The position numbers and the translations under genes were made by a program. A stretch of DNA of 64,000 bases from Rutpela maculata (lineage: Eukaryota; Arthropoda; Insecta; Coleoptera; Cerambycidae). The stretch covers positions 101,807,823 to 101,871,822 of the forward strand of contig OW386291.2 of the NCBI GenBank assembly GCA_936432065.2, read 5' to 3'. Positions 52,476 through 63,734 of the stretch are shown piece by piece (position 1 is the stretch's first letter; each line of letters begins with the position of its first letter). The notes beneath the pieces were generated by a model, which was not told the origin of the DNA, did not search any database, and was given only the letters and a program-made list of their open reading frames with translations.

Positions 52476-54530
52476 GGAATTAAGAACATTGGGATACTAA
52501 CCCAATGCACATTCATTGCATTTAAGGAAGCCGTCTTCCCATAGAAAAAAATAATTATTTTAATCGACAATAAAGCACATGGGTGGTATTTGTCAAATTT
52601 CATGCTCAAAAACATCCTTTTCCCTGTTCACCCGCTCGGGGGTGGGGTCTCTTTTTAAAAATCGTCGAATACCTACGTCTATCCTCATTTCCTCAAAAAA
52701 TCCGGTCACTTCAATATCACGTTTCTGACGCGATTTCAGAGATACGGATACCTCAGCACATGTGGAGTAATTGCCGCCCTCACTGTTATGGGACATAATT
52801 AAAAATTCGTTTCAATTGTCTAATACAAAGTTGACTATTTGTTTACGAACCTCCTCTTGTGAGCCGTTAAGAATGAAAGGGAACGGAATAAACAGGCTCC
52901 GTCACCTACAATTGGGACAACATACGTACAACTTCTCCATTAATACTTAGATTTTCTTTAGCTATTTCGTTAAAAAAAGGAAAAATTCACACATTTCCCA
53001 ATCCTTGCAACCATTGGAGACATTGGAAATGATAACACCATATATGAAACATAATATTAATATTAAGTCAAAATGACTTAATTATAGAAATCATTTTCAG
53101 TATCAAAATGATATACTTTATCAGACTGACGGCCGTTTGCACTGCATGTGTTTAAACCATCTACCACCCCTGTATTGACCCCCTTCAAAAAGCGAAAATC
53201 GAAATTTTGTCTTACACGTATCTAATAGATTTCAACAAATAATATTTCTGCCAAATTTCAGGCATCTAGATCGTTTCTGAAAAAGCCTAAATTTTCAACC
53301 CCCTTTTTCACCCTTTGAGGTGTCCAATTTCGAAAAATCCCTTCTTAGTGGATGCCTACGTTATTCGAGGAACTTCTATGCAAAATTTGAAGTTTCTAGA
53401 CCCAGCGGTTTGAGCTGAGCGTTGATAGATCAGTGTCCGCGTAGAATTAAGAACATTGAGATACTGACCCACCCTCCATTGCATTTAAGGAAACCCACTT
53501 CCCATCCACTGCACAAGAGGAAATGCACTGTGCATCCATAGTCCTCGAGAAAACCCACTGCGTATCCATAGTGCCCGAGAAAACCCACTGCTCATCCATG
53601 GTGCTTGGGGAAACCCGCTGCGCATTAATAGTACTCAAGGAAACCCACTGCGCATCCTTAGTACTCGGAGAAACTCACTGCGCATCGCAATTTGTCTATT
53701 TTTGTGTTAGAACGAGTTAAACAAAAAAATTATTATTTTAATCGACAACAGAACACATGGGCGGGTATGTGTCAAATTTCATGCTTAAAAACATTCCTCT
53801 CCCTGTCCACCCATTCGGGGAAGGGGGAGGGGGGTCTCTTTTTGAAAACCGTCGAATACGTGACTCCTTATTTTCTCAGAAGAGCCCGTCACTGGAATGA
53901 CACGTTTCTGACGTACGCGATTTCAGAGATACGGATACCCTTTAGATCATCTACCACCCCGGTCTTACCCCTTCAAAAAGTGAAAATCGAAATTTCGTCT
54001 CACTCGTGTCTAATAGATTCCAATAAAGAGTATTTCACCCAAATTTCACGCTTCTAGGTCTAACCGTTTCCGAAAAGTTTAAAAACCACCCCCTCCCCGT
54101 TTACCCTTTCGGGGGTCTCTTTTTGAAAATCGTCCAATACGTGTCTTCTTATTTCCTCAGAAGAGTTTATCGCTCGAATAATCACGTTTCTGACTTACGC
54201 AATTTCAAAAATACGGGTGCGCTTTAAACCATCTACTACCCCTGTTTTGACCCCTTCAGAAAGTGAAAATCGAAATTTCGTCTTACACGTATCTAATAGA
54301 ATTTAACAAAAAATATCTCTCCCAAATTTCACGCATCTAGATCTAACAGTTTCCGAAAAAGCCTGAAATTTCAACCTCCTTTTTTACCCCCTAGGGGGTC
54401 GAATTTCGAAAAATCCCTTCTTAGTGGATGCTTACGCCATTAGAGGAAACTGAAGTTTCTAGACTCATCAGTTTGAGCTGTGCGGTGATAGATAAGTCAG
54501 TCAGGGTATCCTTTTGATATATAGATTTGT
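52476..54530 (+). repeat. Direct-repeat array of alternating modules
   Basis: Module A (aattaagaacattg..gatact, aatttcatgct, cgtttctgacg, gatttcagagatacggata) occurs at 52476-52755 and 53437-53945, and partly at 54085-54225. Module B (ccatctaccacccctg, gaaaatcgaaattt, cgtatctaatagatt, aaatcccttcttagtggatg, gtttgagctg) occurs at 53150-53430, partly at 53945-54080, and at 54225-54495. The array ends gtcagtcagggtatcctttt gatatatag. No protein motif. It looks like an insect repeat with internally duplicated modules. The class is unknown. Confidence 0.75.
53489..53690. repeat. 30-bp minisatellite, about 6.7 units
   Basis: Units start at 53489, 53519, 53549, 53579, 53609, 53639 and 53669, each a variant of gaaacccactgcgcatccat followed by agtgctcgag. 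Since 30 is divisible by three, both strands stay open: a 10-residue repeat of the type CASIVLEKTH on plus (53523-53720) and a different one on minus (53447-53638). Coding is unlikely. Confidence 0.9.
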
Positions 54531-55048
54531 CGAATATATTATGCCAATATATTATGTATATCTATAAATAAGTCTATATAATGATATATCAGATTCGTCA
54601 TTTAACATACCATCTGAATCGTGCAGTGACGAATTTGCTCAACATTACATGCCTACAACAGAGGCGTCCGATCTTATTCTTCCTGTACTATACACACTTG
54701 AATAGCTAATAGCACAGACCTACAACATGGATTTTAAAATTCATGCCTCACAGGTATACGTTTTTAAAAGAAAACTTTCAAACGATGAATTGGAGCAAAT
54801 GGCTGATGCTTAAAACAATTTTTTAGGCCTTTGTTTCCTATACTCATACTATATTAGAATCTTATTTTTTACCGCGTTTAATCGAGTAGGGGATAGTAAT
54901 GGAGTTGGTAGTGGAGATGCTGATGTCAAATAGTATATTATGCAATAAGCACAAAATGAGGCTCATTTGCCATTGCCATTTTGTGCGAGTTGCATACTAT
55001 ACTTTTTCTACGACAACCTACTATTCACTTTCAATATTCTAATAAACA
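54531..55048. other. No gene seen; possible CTTCCAC-family scrap at 54860-54930
   Basis: accgcgtttaatcgagtagg followed by ggatagtaatggagttggta resembles the module of the CTTCCAC family (catcccctttaataagg..gtggtaatggg). The rest is unassigned. Confidence 0.4.
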
Positions 55049-55449
55049 TTAAGGCTAGGATTTTGCAGAGTGAGAGGGAAATATGAGTTTATTTTCGGTT
55101 TATTATAAATATTTAAAAAACATAAATTATATAATCTTTAAAATAATTTCAGATACTTCCCATTGCTCTAAGGAATAAAACCGTATATAGTCTTTATCAT
55201 TAATTTTGTATATAGTCAAATGCCATACTTTAATAATGAAATTAGGGACTATTTTCAATATATGTAATATATGTTATATGTAAATATAACAGAAATTTAT
55301 AATAAAAAAACATATAGTTGTATTCGTTAGAACAATAGCAAGTATCTAGAGCAGTTTTAAGATTATACTGTGTGTAGTTTTTTAAATATTTACAATAAAT
55401 CAAAAATAAACGAATATTTCCCTCTCACTCCGCAAAATCCTAGCCTTAA
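55049..55449. mobile_element. TTAA-flanked palindromic MITE
   Basis: The arms 55053-55139 and 55357-55445 are inverted copies beginning GGCTAGGATTTTGCRGAGTG and including agagggaaatat and tttattataaatatttaaaa. TTAA stands at both outer edges (55049-55052 and 55446-55449), consistent with the TTAA target duplication of piggyBac or Kolobok elements. About 390 bp, noncoding apart from an incidental 64-codon frame. Confidence 0.8.
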
Positions 55450-58039
55450 TACAAAGAAATATGCAAATATCCGTAATGTAACTATAAAAATGTTGACAGA
55501 AATACTGATGACATATTCAAGAATCCCGTGGCTAGTCATATTCTCAAAGCAGCCGTCGCTCTAGTCGCCGCACTAGCCACAACGAACCATCCTCAATTTT
55601 CACACGTAACACATGATGGTTCATAATGAAACAGTTGTTAGGCAAGTTGCTAGGCAAGAAATGCAGTGTGAATCATAACGTGTTTATGTAGTTAAGTAAT
55701 ATGATATTCTGTGCAAAATGTAGCAGTTTATGATTTTTACGATCATTTACAGCCATTTGCACCGATTTCATTTTAAGCGACGAATAAGTAATCGAGGTTT
55801 AATTTTTAAACCAGATTTAAGTTAAAGGCGGATCTAGAAATTTCAATAATTTTTTTCTCGTCTGTGACGCATGGGACCTGGGACCCATACGAAATATGGA
55901 TAGGGACTCCCGTTTAAAATTATTCTTTTTTATCATAGACATTTTACTTTTCATCAAAATGCAACAATAGGTTTTGGAGTTTATGAAAATATTTTCATTA
56001 TTAACTAAAATACAATGAACTGAAATTTTGTAATTTACAATTTAACAAACAAAATTTCAATTCGTTGTATCTCAGTTAGTAATGAAAACATCTTGCAGAT
56101 TTGGGTTCTAAAGTACTGTTCGTTTTATTGATAGTTTTAAGGGAGATATTTATAACCATTATAAAAGGTCTTTTTTTGTTTTATGCCGGGTTTACTGTAG
56201 CTTTTAAGAGGTTATCTAGTATAAACAGTTTTACGATTAGTTTTATTATATAAACTTAATAACCTCTTGTAGATTGTGATAAAACTTAAATTGTTACTTG
56301 AGCAGTTATTGGCAATAGGATGCATAATCTATATTCAAACTAAGTCTCCAGAAATATATACAGTTCATTTTAAGTTCACAAATGTATTTGTAATTGTACG
56401 ATTCACTCTGCTAAATTAGTTAGTATTCTGGCCGCTTGTATCTTGAATAATGCCGAGTTCGGACCAGTCCTTTTCACTACGTGTCTGATATTCTCCTCTA
56501 TTGATTAATTTTCAAGATAACGCAGCTGTCACCTCTCAGCTGATAAACCACTGTGCGTCGTGTGCACCCTTACTTTCGTATAGGTCATTCATTTCGCAAG
56601 GTTCACTTTTCATTTCGGCGCGATTGAGCAAAGGGAGCGAGTGAAATCTTGAAAATGCGGAAGACCGGGAAATCTGCCCGAGTGCATTCGCGTTGCACTT
56701 AATATGTTAATTTTCACGATTGGGTGCATAATATCCAATGACCGATAGCGGGCGGTTCTTTCCTTCAGACAGATATTTCGTTGGGTACGAGAAGTGACCC
56801 AGTTAGTTATTGACCTGTTGGCATTGCGAGGCGGAGCTCACGATTCTCCAAGCCAACTTGATGTTGTTGCACTTGTCGTTTGCTAGCTGAACTGACACTT
56901 GTTTGATTAATTTATTGCATCAATTTTACTTTACAAGCATATTACTTGGTTATGAACAAAATTAACGATTTATTGAGAGAAACTTTAAAGATTTATTGCG
57001 AAACTATCCGCACACATTTTACGTCAGCAAGTTGACTACTATTTATGATCACGCAGATGAACTTTAATTCAGAATGTGTTTCAAATCATAGTCGAGGAAT
57101 AAAGACGGAAAACACGAAAAATGTCAGCCTTTTCCATTAATTACCTTTACAGACAGACATTATAAATATATAAATATCTATTACAAATACCTTCGTAAAA
57201 ATAAATTTACGTAAAGAGGCAAAAGTAGGTAAAAGCTAACGTGCCTACATGAATTCAAAAACAAAATATCTGACGTTACTGATGTTTATGAAATTGGTTG
57301 ATAATGTAAATAACCGAATATTTCTTATATTAAATTAGGCAACATTGAATTAAGCTACCTCTTCTTGCCTTGGTATATACAGATTCGGCAAATGTAGTTT
57401 TACATATCCTGTGATAAACGAGAGTAAGAAAGAAAACAAAGAAATTAAGAAAAGAAAGTCGGATGTACTGCTCCCAGCACGTTCCACACTTCGTGAAATC
57501 TCATTTTTCTACACCTATTTATTATATGACAATTATTATCATTTTCTTGGTGAAAAATCGTACCTATAATTCACTGTAGTGAATTATAGATTCATAATTC
57601 ACTCATCCGGCCAATCACAAATACAAATTCAAAAATAACTGTTTCGTTGATTCAATAATATTTTAAATCGACCGCGATCAACTCTTGCTGCTGCGGCTGA
57701 CAATCAACTCGCGTGACAGTGACAAGTGTACCGCCATATTGTTGTTTACGTTTTCGACTTCTTACGAATAGGTACCGCTTCCCGATAAATATTTATATAT
57801 GCAATGCATGTTCTTTTCATGTTTCTTGTGCACTTGAATGATATACATTGCCTGTGTTAAGCATATGCTTTTCACATGGAATTTAAATGCAAAGTGACCG
57901 GTCCACACATGTTAATGTCATATACATTGCACTATCCGTTTATATATGCAATGCATGGTCTTTTCATGTTCCCATATCCGTTAATCATATTCTATGCACA
58001 TGTAATCTACACTGTAAAAAATGATGTAAATTTACCATC
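55450..58039. other. No gene seen; unique-looking sequence
   Basis: About 2.6 kb with no repeats shared within the window. 56440-56900 is less AT-rich than the surroundings and contains no protein motif. A direct repeat (tatatatgcaatgcatg.tcttttcatgtt) occurs at 57794-57822 and 57941-57969. The 22-bp palindrome ataattcactgtagtgaattat lies near 57566-57588. Confidence 0.45.
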
Positions 58040-58260
58040 GTTGCGTGTAAAATTCCCATGTATTTTTACCCGCAAAGAGACAGGAAAATTTCCATTTAAC
58101 AGGGAGATTTACCCCAAAATATAAGAGAAATAAAAATTTTCCACTCTCTTTGCGGGTAAAATTCCATTACTATTGGGGGTAAATTTGCTATGGAAAAAAA
58201 TCCGGTCTGGATAAGGGGCAATTTTATTACCCCTTATCCAGGCAGGATGATTTGCGGCAC
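58040..58260. repeat. Nested inverted repeats (MITE-like)
   Basis: acccgcaaagag (near 58067) pairs with ctctttgcgggt (near 58147), with flanking tggaaattttcc-like words. A second hairpin, ctggataagggg ... ccccttatccag, spans 58206-58241. It is followed by cactcgcctacggctcg, similar to the ctcgccttcggcttg word in the MITE at 33702-34087. Noncoding. Confidence 0.6.
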
Positions 58261-61200
58261 TCGCCTACGGCTCGTGGGCTCAAACATCATCTTCGTGAAT
58301 AATGGCTATCATAATCTCTCATATAATAATATACTATTTTATCACATTTTCGTGTGTCAACGCTTTTAACCGCCTATGAATTGTAGTGGGAATAGACACG
58401 TCTTTTCCTAATTTTTCTCTTTTCTTTCTTGCGCTCGTTTATCTCAAGGCATAAGTATAAAACTACATTTGCCGAATGTGTAAGTGAGAAAAATTTAGAT
58501 ACCTGCTCATAATCACACAAGTACGCAGATATGCTTTTTTGCTCTAGTAGAGCAATATACTTATATTCATGTGCAATATGGGTCAAGATAGCGCCATCCA
58601 ACGCCTATTATAGTGTGGTGATCCAAGGCGCTTCACGTCCTCGATGTTACATGTTGTTTGCTTTGCAGAACCAGCCAGTTACAGATCATAGTCATCCTTG
58701 TACAATTTAAGTGTTGCTCTCAAAATTATATTAATCTGTTAAAATTACGAGTTACCGAGTAGAGGAGAAGGTACAAATAATTAAATGGTACTGCCATGGG
58801 CGTTCAATGCGCGATACAATGGAATATAGGATTTTCCTATGCCTCAATCTTGGATCCCCGTACTGCATGTATATTTGTATATAAGAGTACAGATAACAGG
58901 AAGAACAAATAAGCGAACAAAAATAATAAGGTATGGATGGACAATCAGACATTATTGGAAAAATGGTCTTAATGTATTCAAGGAAAGCCAAAATACATTT
59001 ATTATTTAAAATGTTATAGTCAAACAAACCTTTATTCAAATTTTCTTACGTCCGTATTTAAACAAAAGGTGATTAATTTGTGTTCTGATGTTCTTTGTGT
59101 CTGTTAGCGACTTCTGTTGAACCAATTTTCTCTTTTATTTATTTTTATATTTGGATTTTTCTTTTTTTCTTTAGATAAATGGAATATCGTTTGAGAAGTT
59201 TAAATGTAAGAATTCGAGAATTATGATTCTCAAAACATTTATTAAATATCTTCATTTTCGCTATGCCCCCCTCCCCCCAATAAATATCAGGAACAATGAG
59301 GAAATTTAAGAGAAATTACAGGGCACTTTCTATTGTTATTAATATTTAAGTTATTAATCAAAGTTCACACAATCAATTTAATGGTTCAAAAATAAGCAGC
59401 TAGGGCTAGTGGCTCCTCCCTATATTTATTTTTTAACTTATCCATTTGAAATTTGGGGTACATAAACTACCTGTAGAAATGGATTTTTGGACATAAAAAT
59501 GGCATGAGACCATTTCCGATTTACCTGGAGATAACCGCAACTTTCGATTTGTAAATGGAACCCCCTGTATATTTTTACATATTTGGATTCAAGACAATAT
59601 TCCGAGTATACCATGAAATCTTCGCGAATTTTTAAGTCGACGTTCAGTTTTTTAAGCATTTTAAGGCATTTGTCTAGAATGCTTTGGAATATCAAAATTT
59701 GTTCTACGGCAGGTAGAGTCCAAGGGAAAAATATAATTTTTCGTTTAATTTCATTAATAACTATTTACGAAGCCTCCAAAATTGAACAAATCACTTTTTT
59801 ATCGAAAACTTTATTTTTCAAATGGGAAGGTGGTGGTTTCTAGTGTTCAATAAATTATAGATTTTTTTCTGAATTCATTCATTCAATCTTTTTTTTTTTT
59901 TTGTAGACCTGTGTTATTTTTTTAAAGTTATTTATGTCTTGTCATCAAGTTTCAAGTACCTGTTACCTGTCTGTCTGTCTTTTTTTTGTATGTTAAACCA
60001 CTCGCAATGTATGTAAATTGCTAAGGGATATTTTTTATTTTTATTTACCTGTTACTGTTTTAAAAGTGAAAATTTGATTTGCACGAAAATTTAAATTTTA
60101 AGTTTTTTCATTGTTAAAACATGTAGGTATGTTGTACGTAGTGCAGAACTTACTGTTCGTGTTTTTTTTTTGACTTATTTCTAGTTTATTTGTTCCTTAT
60201 ACGGGTTTTGTAGTTCTTATTTTTTTTATTTGCCTAATTAACATTTGCAACATATATTTTGTTTCTGTTTATCTCTTTTGTTGCTTTATGTAGATATAGG
60301 ATTTTAGTGTCTAATAAAAATATATTCATGTTATTTTCATTCAGTTTTTTTATTGTATTGTAACCAATTTTAAATAAAAGCTCCTAATTTATAGATACGT
60401 TCTAAGCATCTTTTATCGCAATTGACGTAGCTAAAATAGCTTTTTCTGTTTGGCGGCACCAAAAAAGTTATCCTGGACGCCGGGGAAAATCGAGCCAGTC
60501 CGACTCTGAATGTTGAGTACAAATATGTCTATTTATCTCAGACTTTCATGATTACGCCGCAGGACAACGCATTTACTGAAATAAATATTTCCTGGACGAA
60601 CTTGAGCCAGAATATACAGCCTCATTATTGAGGAAAATAGATATCTGTTCACATATCCATGGCATTTTCCCGGCAATTCATTTTTCATAACGGTGTTACA
60701 TATTACCGAAACTGTCATATCGGTCGGGTGGACAATTTGTCCGAAATACTGTTCTATTACAGTCCACTAAATGCTTGTTCTCGTGTCCGGTAGCATTTCG
60801 ATTGTTATGTGGGAGGACGTGTGTGGGTGGTGTGGTGGCGGATTTAGGGTTATTTAGGGTGGTCAGCGAGCGGAAGAATGCAGCCGGTGTTTGCGGCGCG
60901 TGCGGTGTGCGTGCGAGCGTTAATTGCGCCACATTGTGGTTAAATTTAGGACTGGAACCACACGTTAATCGTTTAGGCGTGCTATTGTTATTATTTACAA
61001 GGAAAGTTGACGGGGACTCTAAAATATACTTGAAATAATTCTTGTCTAGATTCCATTATAATGCGGGAAATTTCGGTTCGGGGAACAACGGAAAGTGTTA
61101 ACTGTTTCATGGAATACAAATATTCAAAGCGAAATACATTAAATATTTTTCAGATTTAATTTATTGCAGTGCGCCAGATGCTGAAAAATGTAGAACAGGG

Positions 61201-61395
61201 CAGTTAAAATGTTTAAAGTTGTGAACGCAAACTATACATCTTTATTGCAAAATATAATACGATGAGGTGGTTATGGAGGTACCGATAGTTTTCATGTGAA
61301 ATATAGTTGTTTAACTTTATGAAATAGTAGAACAGGAGCCCGTATCACAAAAAAAGTGTATACTCATCTGTATACTCGTATTCATCTATAATGGC
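58261..61395. other. No gene established; GC-rich patch at 60780-60935
   Basis: Most of this is AT-rich. 60780-60935 is unusually rich in G and CpG (for example ggcgcgtgcggtgtgcgtgcg) and carries an 87-codon frame on plus (60775-61038) overlapping one on minus, neither with motifs. It could be a CpG-rich promoter or first exon of an unseen gene. 59553-59586 shares an aaatggaac/cctgtatattttta.catatttgg phrase with 24937-24975. Confidence 0.4.
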
Positions 61396-61554
61396 GACCT
61401 GTGTGTTCCTCAGGGATCAGTCTTGGGACCGCTACTATTTGTATGTGAATTATCTACCAGATATCCTTCCAGAACTTACTGTGCTTATGCCGATGATAAT
61501 TCTGCAATATTGTCGGCTAAATCTATTGTTGAACTGAAGAACATTATAAATTAA
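61396..61554 (+). pseudogene. LINE reverse transcriptase fragment (palm)
   Basis: One 53-codon frame, gac to taa, begins CVPQGSVLGPLLFV and includes CAYADDNSAIL, the YxDD catalytic block, at 61468-61500. Between them about twelve codons are read in a wrong frame; two compensating indels would restore the usual YVNYLPDI-like segment. After the stop, a shifted frame continues KLNKWYDKNMLHI to about 61600. The RT blocks before and after are absent. Confidence 0.8.
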
Positions 61555-61600
61555 TCAATTATAAAACTTAACAAGTGGTATGATAAAAATATGCTCCATA

Positions 61601-62398
61601 TAATCCATCCGGTTTCAACTTGTTTCAACATACCCGACATTAACTTGAAAAAGTTAAGAAAAACGCGTCATAAAAAAAACGATTCATACCAGGCTGTCAA
61701 AGACATAAAACATTTTTCAAGTCACAACAATGAAAAACAAGCATCAGCTGATTTGCTTTGTACATGACATCTATTTTTTTTTAATGTGTAGGTACACTTT
61801 TCGTTACATAAAAAAGGGTACTTATGTGCTGACCATCAGTATAATATTATTTATTATCAAAATCAATTTTCCTAACTATTCTATCTCTTGATATATTTTC
61901 AAAAAATGCTTAATATACGAGGTATATTGCAAATAAAGCGAAAAATGGCAAAACGATTTTTGAATTTTAAAGTATGTTGTCCCACCTGTCATGCGTGCGG
62001 ATAGTTGACATATGTTTCTCTACATCCAAAACTATACTTTAAGAAAAGAAAATTGCGGGTAATTAACATTTCGCACAAAAAAGCTATTCCGACTGGCCTA
62101 TCATTGCATCGTCCTTACATAAAAATAACTCCGCCATTTCTTAGAATGCAACGTCTGAGTGAATACACTATCCGATTAATAAATTATAGTTTAAAAAACT
62201 AAAAAACCCACTTTTTGGTACTATATTATTGTATTGTCACCAGAATTGCATAAGTTTATAAAGTTTCAAATAGATACAACAATTAGAACTGGATGACAAG
62301 TGAGTTGTAAGATTTGCTTACAATGTTAGGAAGTTTTCAGTGTTAGCAACTTACAGTGTTAGAAAGTCAAGCTAATAGAAACGTGTCAAAAATAACAT
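61601..62398. other. No gene seen
   Basis: AT-rich, no recognised coding or repeats. Confidence 0.5.
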
Positions 62399-63030
62399 AT
62401 TTTACTTCCACATCCACGTTGCTGAGTGTAAGTATAGCAACGCATTTTTTTGCTCAAATAAGGTTTAGAATGTCATGAAATGTCGAAATTATAAGTTTGA
62501 GCAAAAAAAATCTGTCGCGTCGGTCTGTCAGTCTGTCTGTCTGATATTGACTTGAAATTTGGTACACTATGTATTATAACGAGATCTGCAACTAGATTAT
62601 AGTTTGATCTTATTCCGTTGAAGTGTTCGGAGGTAAATGGTGGTAAATGAGGGTAAATAGATGAAGCAAGCAAGTAGGAGTCAATAAAATTGGGATTTAG
62701 GGTATGTACGAGAAGCCAAGGTCTCAAAAAATGTTTGGCATCAGCAACCCGCCCTATCACCCCTCATTACCACCCCCACACTATTATTAAAGGGGGTAAA
62801 ATAAAACTGTGATTTAATGCGTATACAAGAACTAAGGTCCTCAAAAATGATTTTGGTATTAGCGCCCACCTCAATTTAAAAGAGGTAAAAAAATTAGAAT
62901 TGTGATGCAGTACCTGTACAAGAATAAAGAGTATCAAAAAATTATTTGTAATTGGCCACCTCCATCCCATTATTAAAGGGGGTAAAAAATACAATCGTGA
63001 TTTAGTGTGTATACAAGAACCACCCAACTA
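62399..63030 (-). repeat. CTTCCAC-family repeat, copy with expanded inner module
   Basis: On the plus strand it starts tttacttccacatccacgtt and continues atgtcatgaaatgtcgaaat, a GTCT tract (62524-62542), cttgaaatttggtacactat and gagatctgcaactagattat. It then has four diverged tandem units (about 62690-63027) of the module otherwise seen twice (tattaaagggggtaaaa, aattgtgattta-like, gtatacaagaac). The distal end, including the ccgctgccc part, is missing. Confidence 0.85.
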
Positions 63031-63483
63031 GCGATTTGGTATTTTATAAAAGCTGCAGAAATGTTTCCGATACAAATTTTATAAAACAACATTACTCTCA
63101 GAAATACTTTAAAAACGTTATTACGACAGCTATAAATGTAAAATCGGCACCGTCTTATAAAATAATTCAGTTGCTGTTGATATTTCTTCAAGCCTATTGC
63201 AACCATTACAAAATAACTGTATAAACATTTCCGCAGACTCTTAGAAAATTCGGTACCGCCCCTATAAAACAGTTATATTGAAGCTTCATTTAATTGCGTT
63301 ATAAAGCACATATTTCACTGTTTGTTATTATTGCTATAAAACACCAATAAAATAAACTATTTCTTAAATGTATTCAAAAAGTCGCATACATACACTTACA
63401 AATATATAATATGCTGATCTCTATATATACCAAGGTTTCAGTGATTTTACTGGATAGTGGCTAAGAACTTACTTAATAATTAC
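63031..63483. other. No gene seen
   Basis: AT-rich sequence between repeat copies; the frames at 62973-63224 have no motifs. Confidence 0.45.
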
Positions 63484-63610
63484 ACAGCCCCACAAAAAAA
63501 AAGTTTTTGATCTGGATGACTGACCATAGTATTTCTATGTATTTTTCGACGCTGAATCCGAATCCGAGGTCGAAAAAAATCGTATACCCCCAAACTTTTG
63601 CGCTACAGCC
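63484..63610 (+). mobile_element. Half copy of the palindromic MITE at 37425-37697
   Basis: Reads acagccccacaaaaaaaaag, then ctatgtatttttcgacgctg and aatccgaatccgaggtcg, the same order of words as either arm of 37425-37697 (gccacacaaa, tgtatttggac, gccgaatccgaagtc). No matching second arm was found. Confidence 0.65.
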
Positions 63611-63734
63611 AAAAACAACCCAGAAAATGGGGTAAAACCGTCCCATACATCAGGAGTCAATGAATGGATGTATATGAATGGTGAAAAACATGGGAAGGGA
63701 AAATGTTTTATATTCAGTAGTCACTTACTTGAAT

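Noticed and set aside
53447..53720. Repeat-rich proteins on both strands
   Set aside because: Both frames are by-products of a 30-bp minisatellite whose period is a multiple of three.
60775..61038. 87-codon open frame in a GC-rich patch
   Set aside because: No recognisable motif, overlaps an equally open minus-strand frame, and the composition alone explains the lack of stops.
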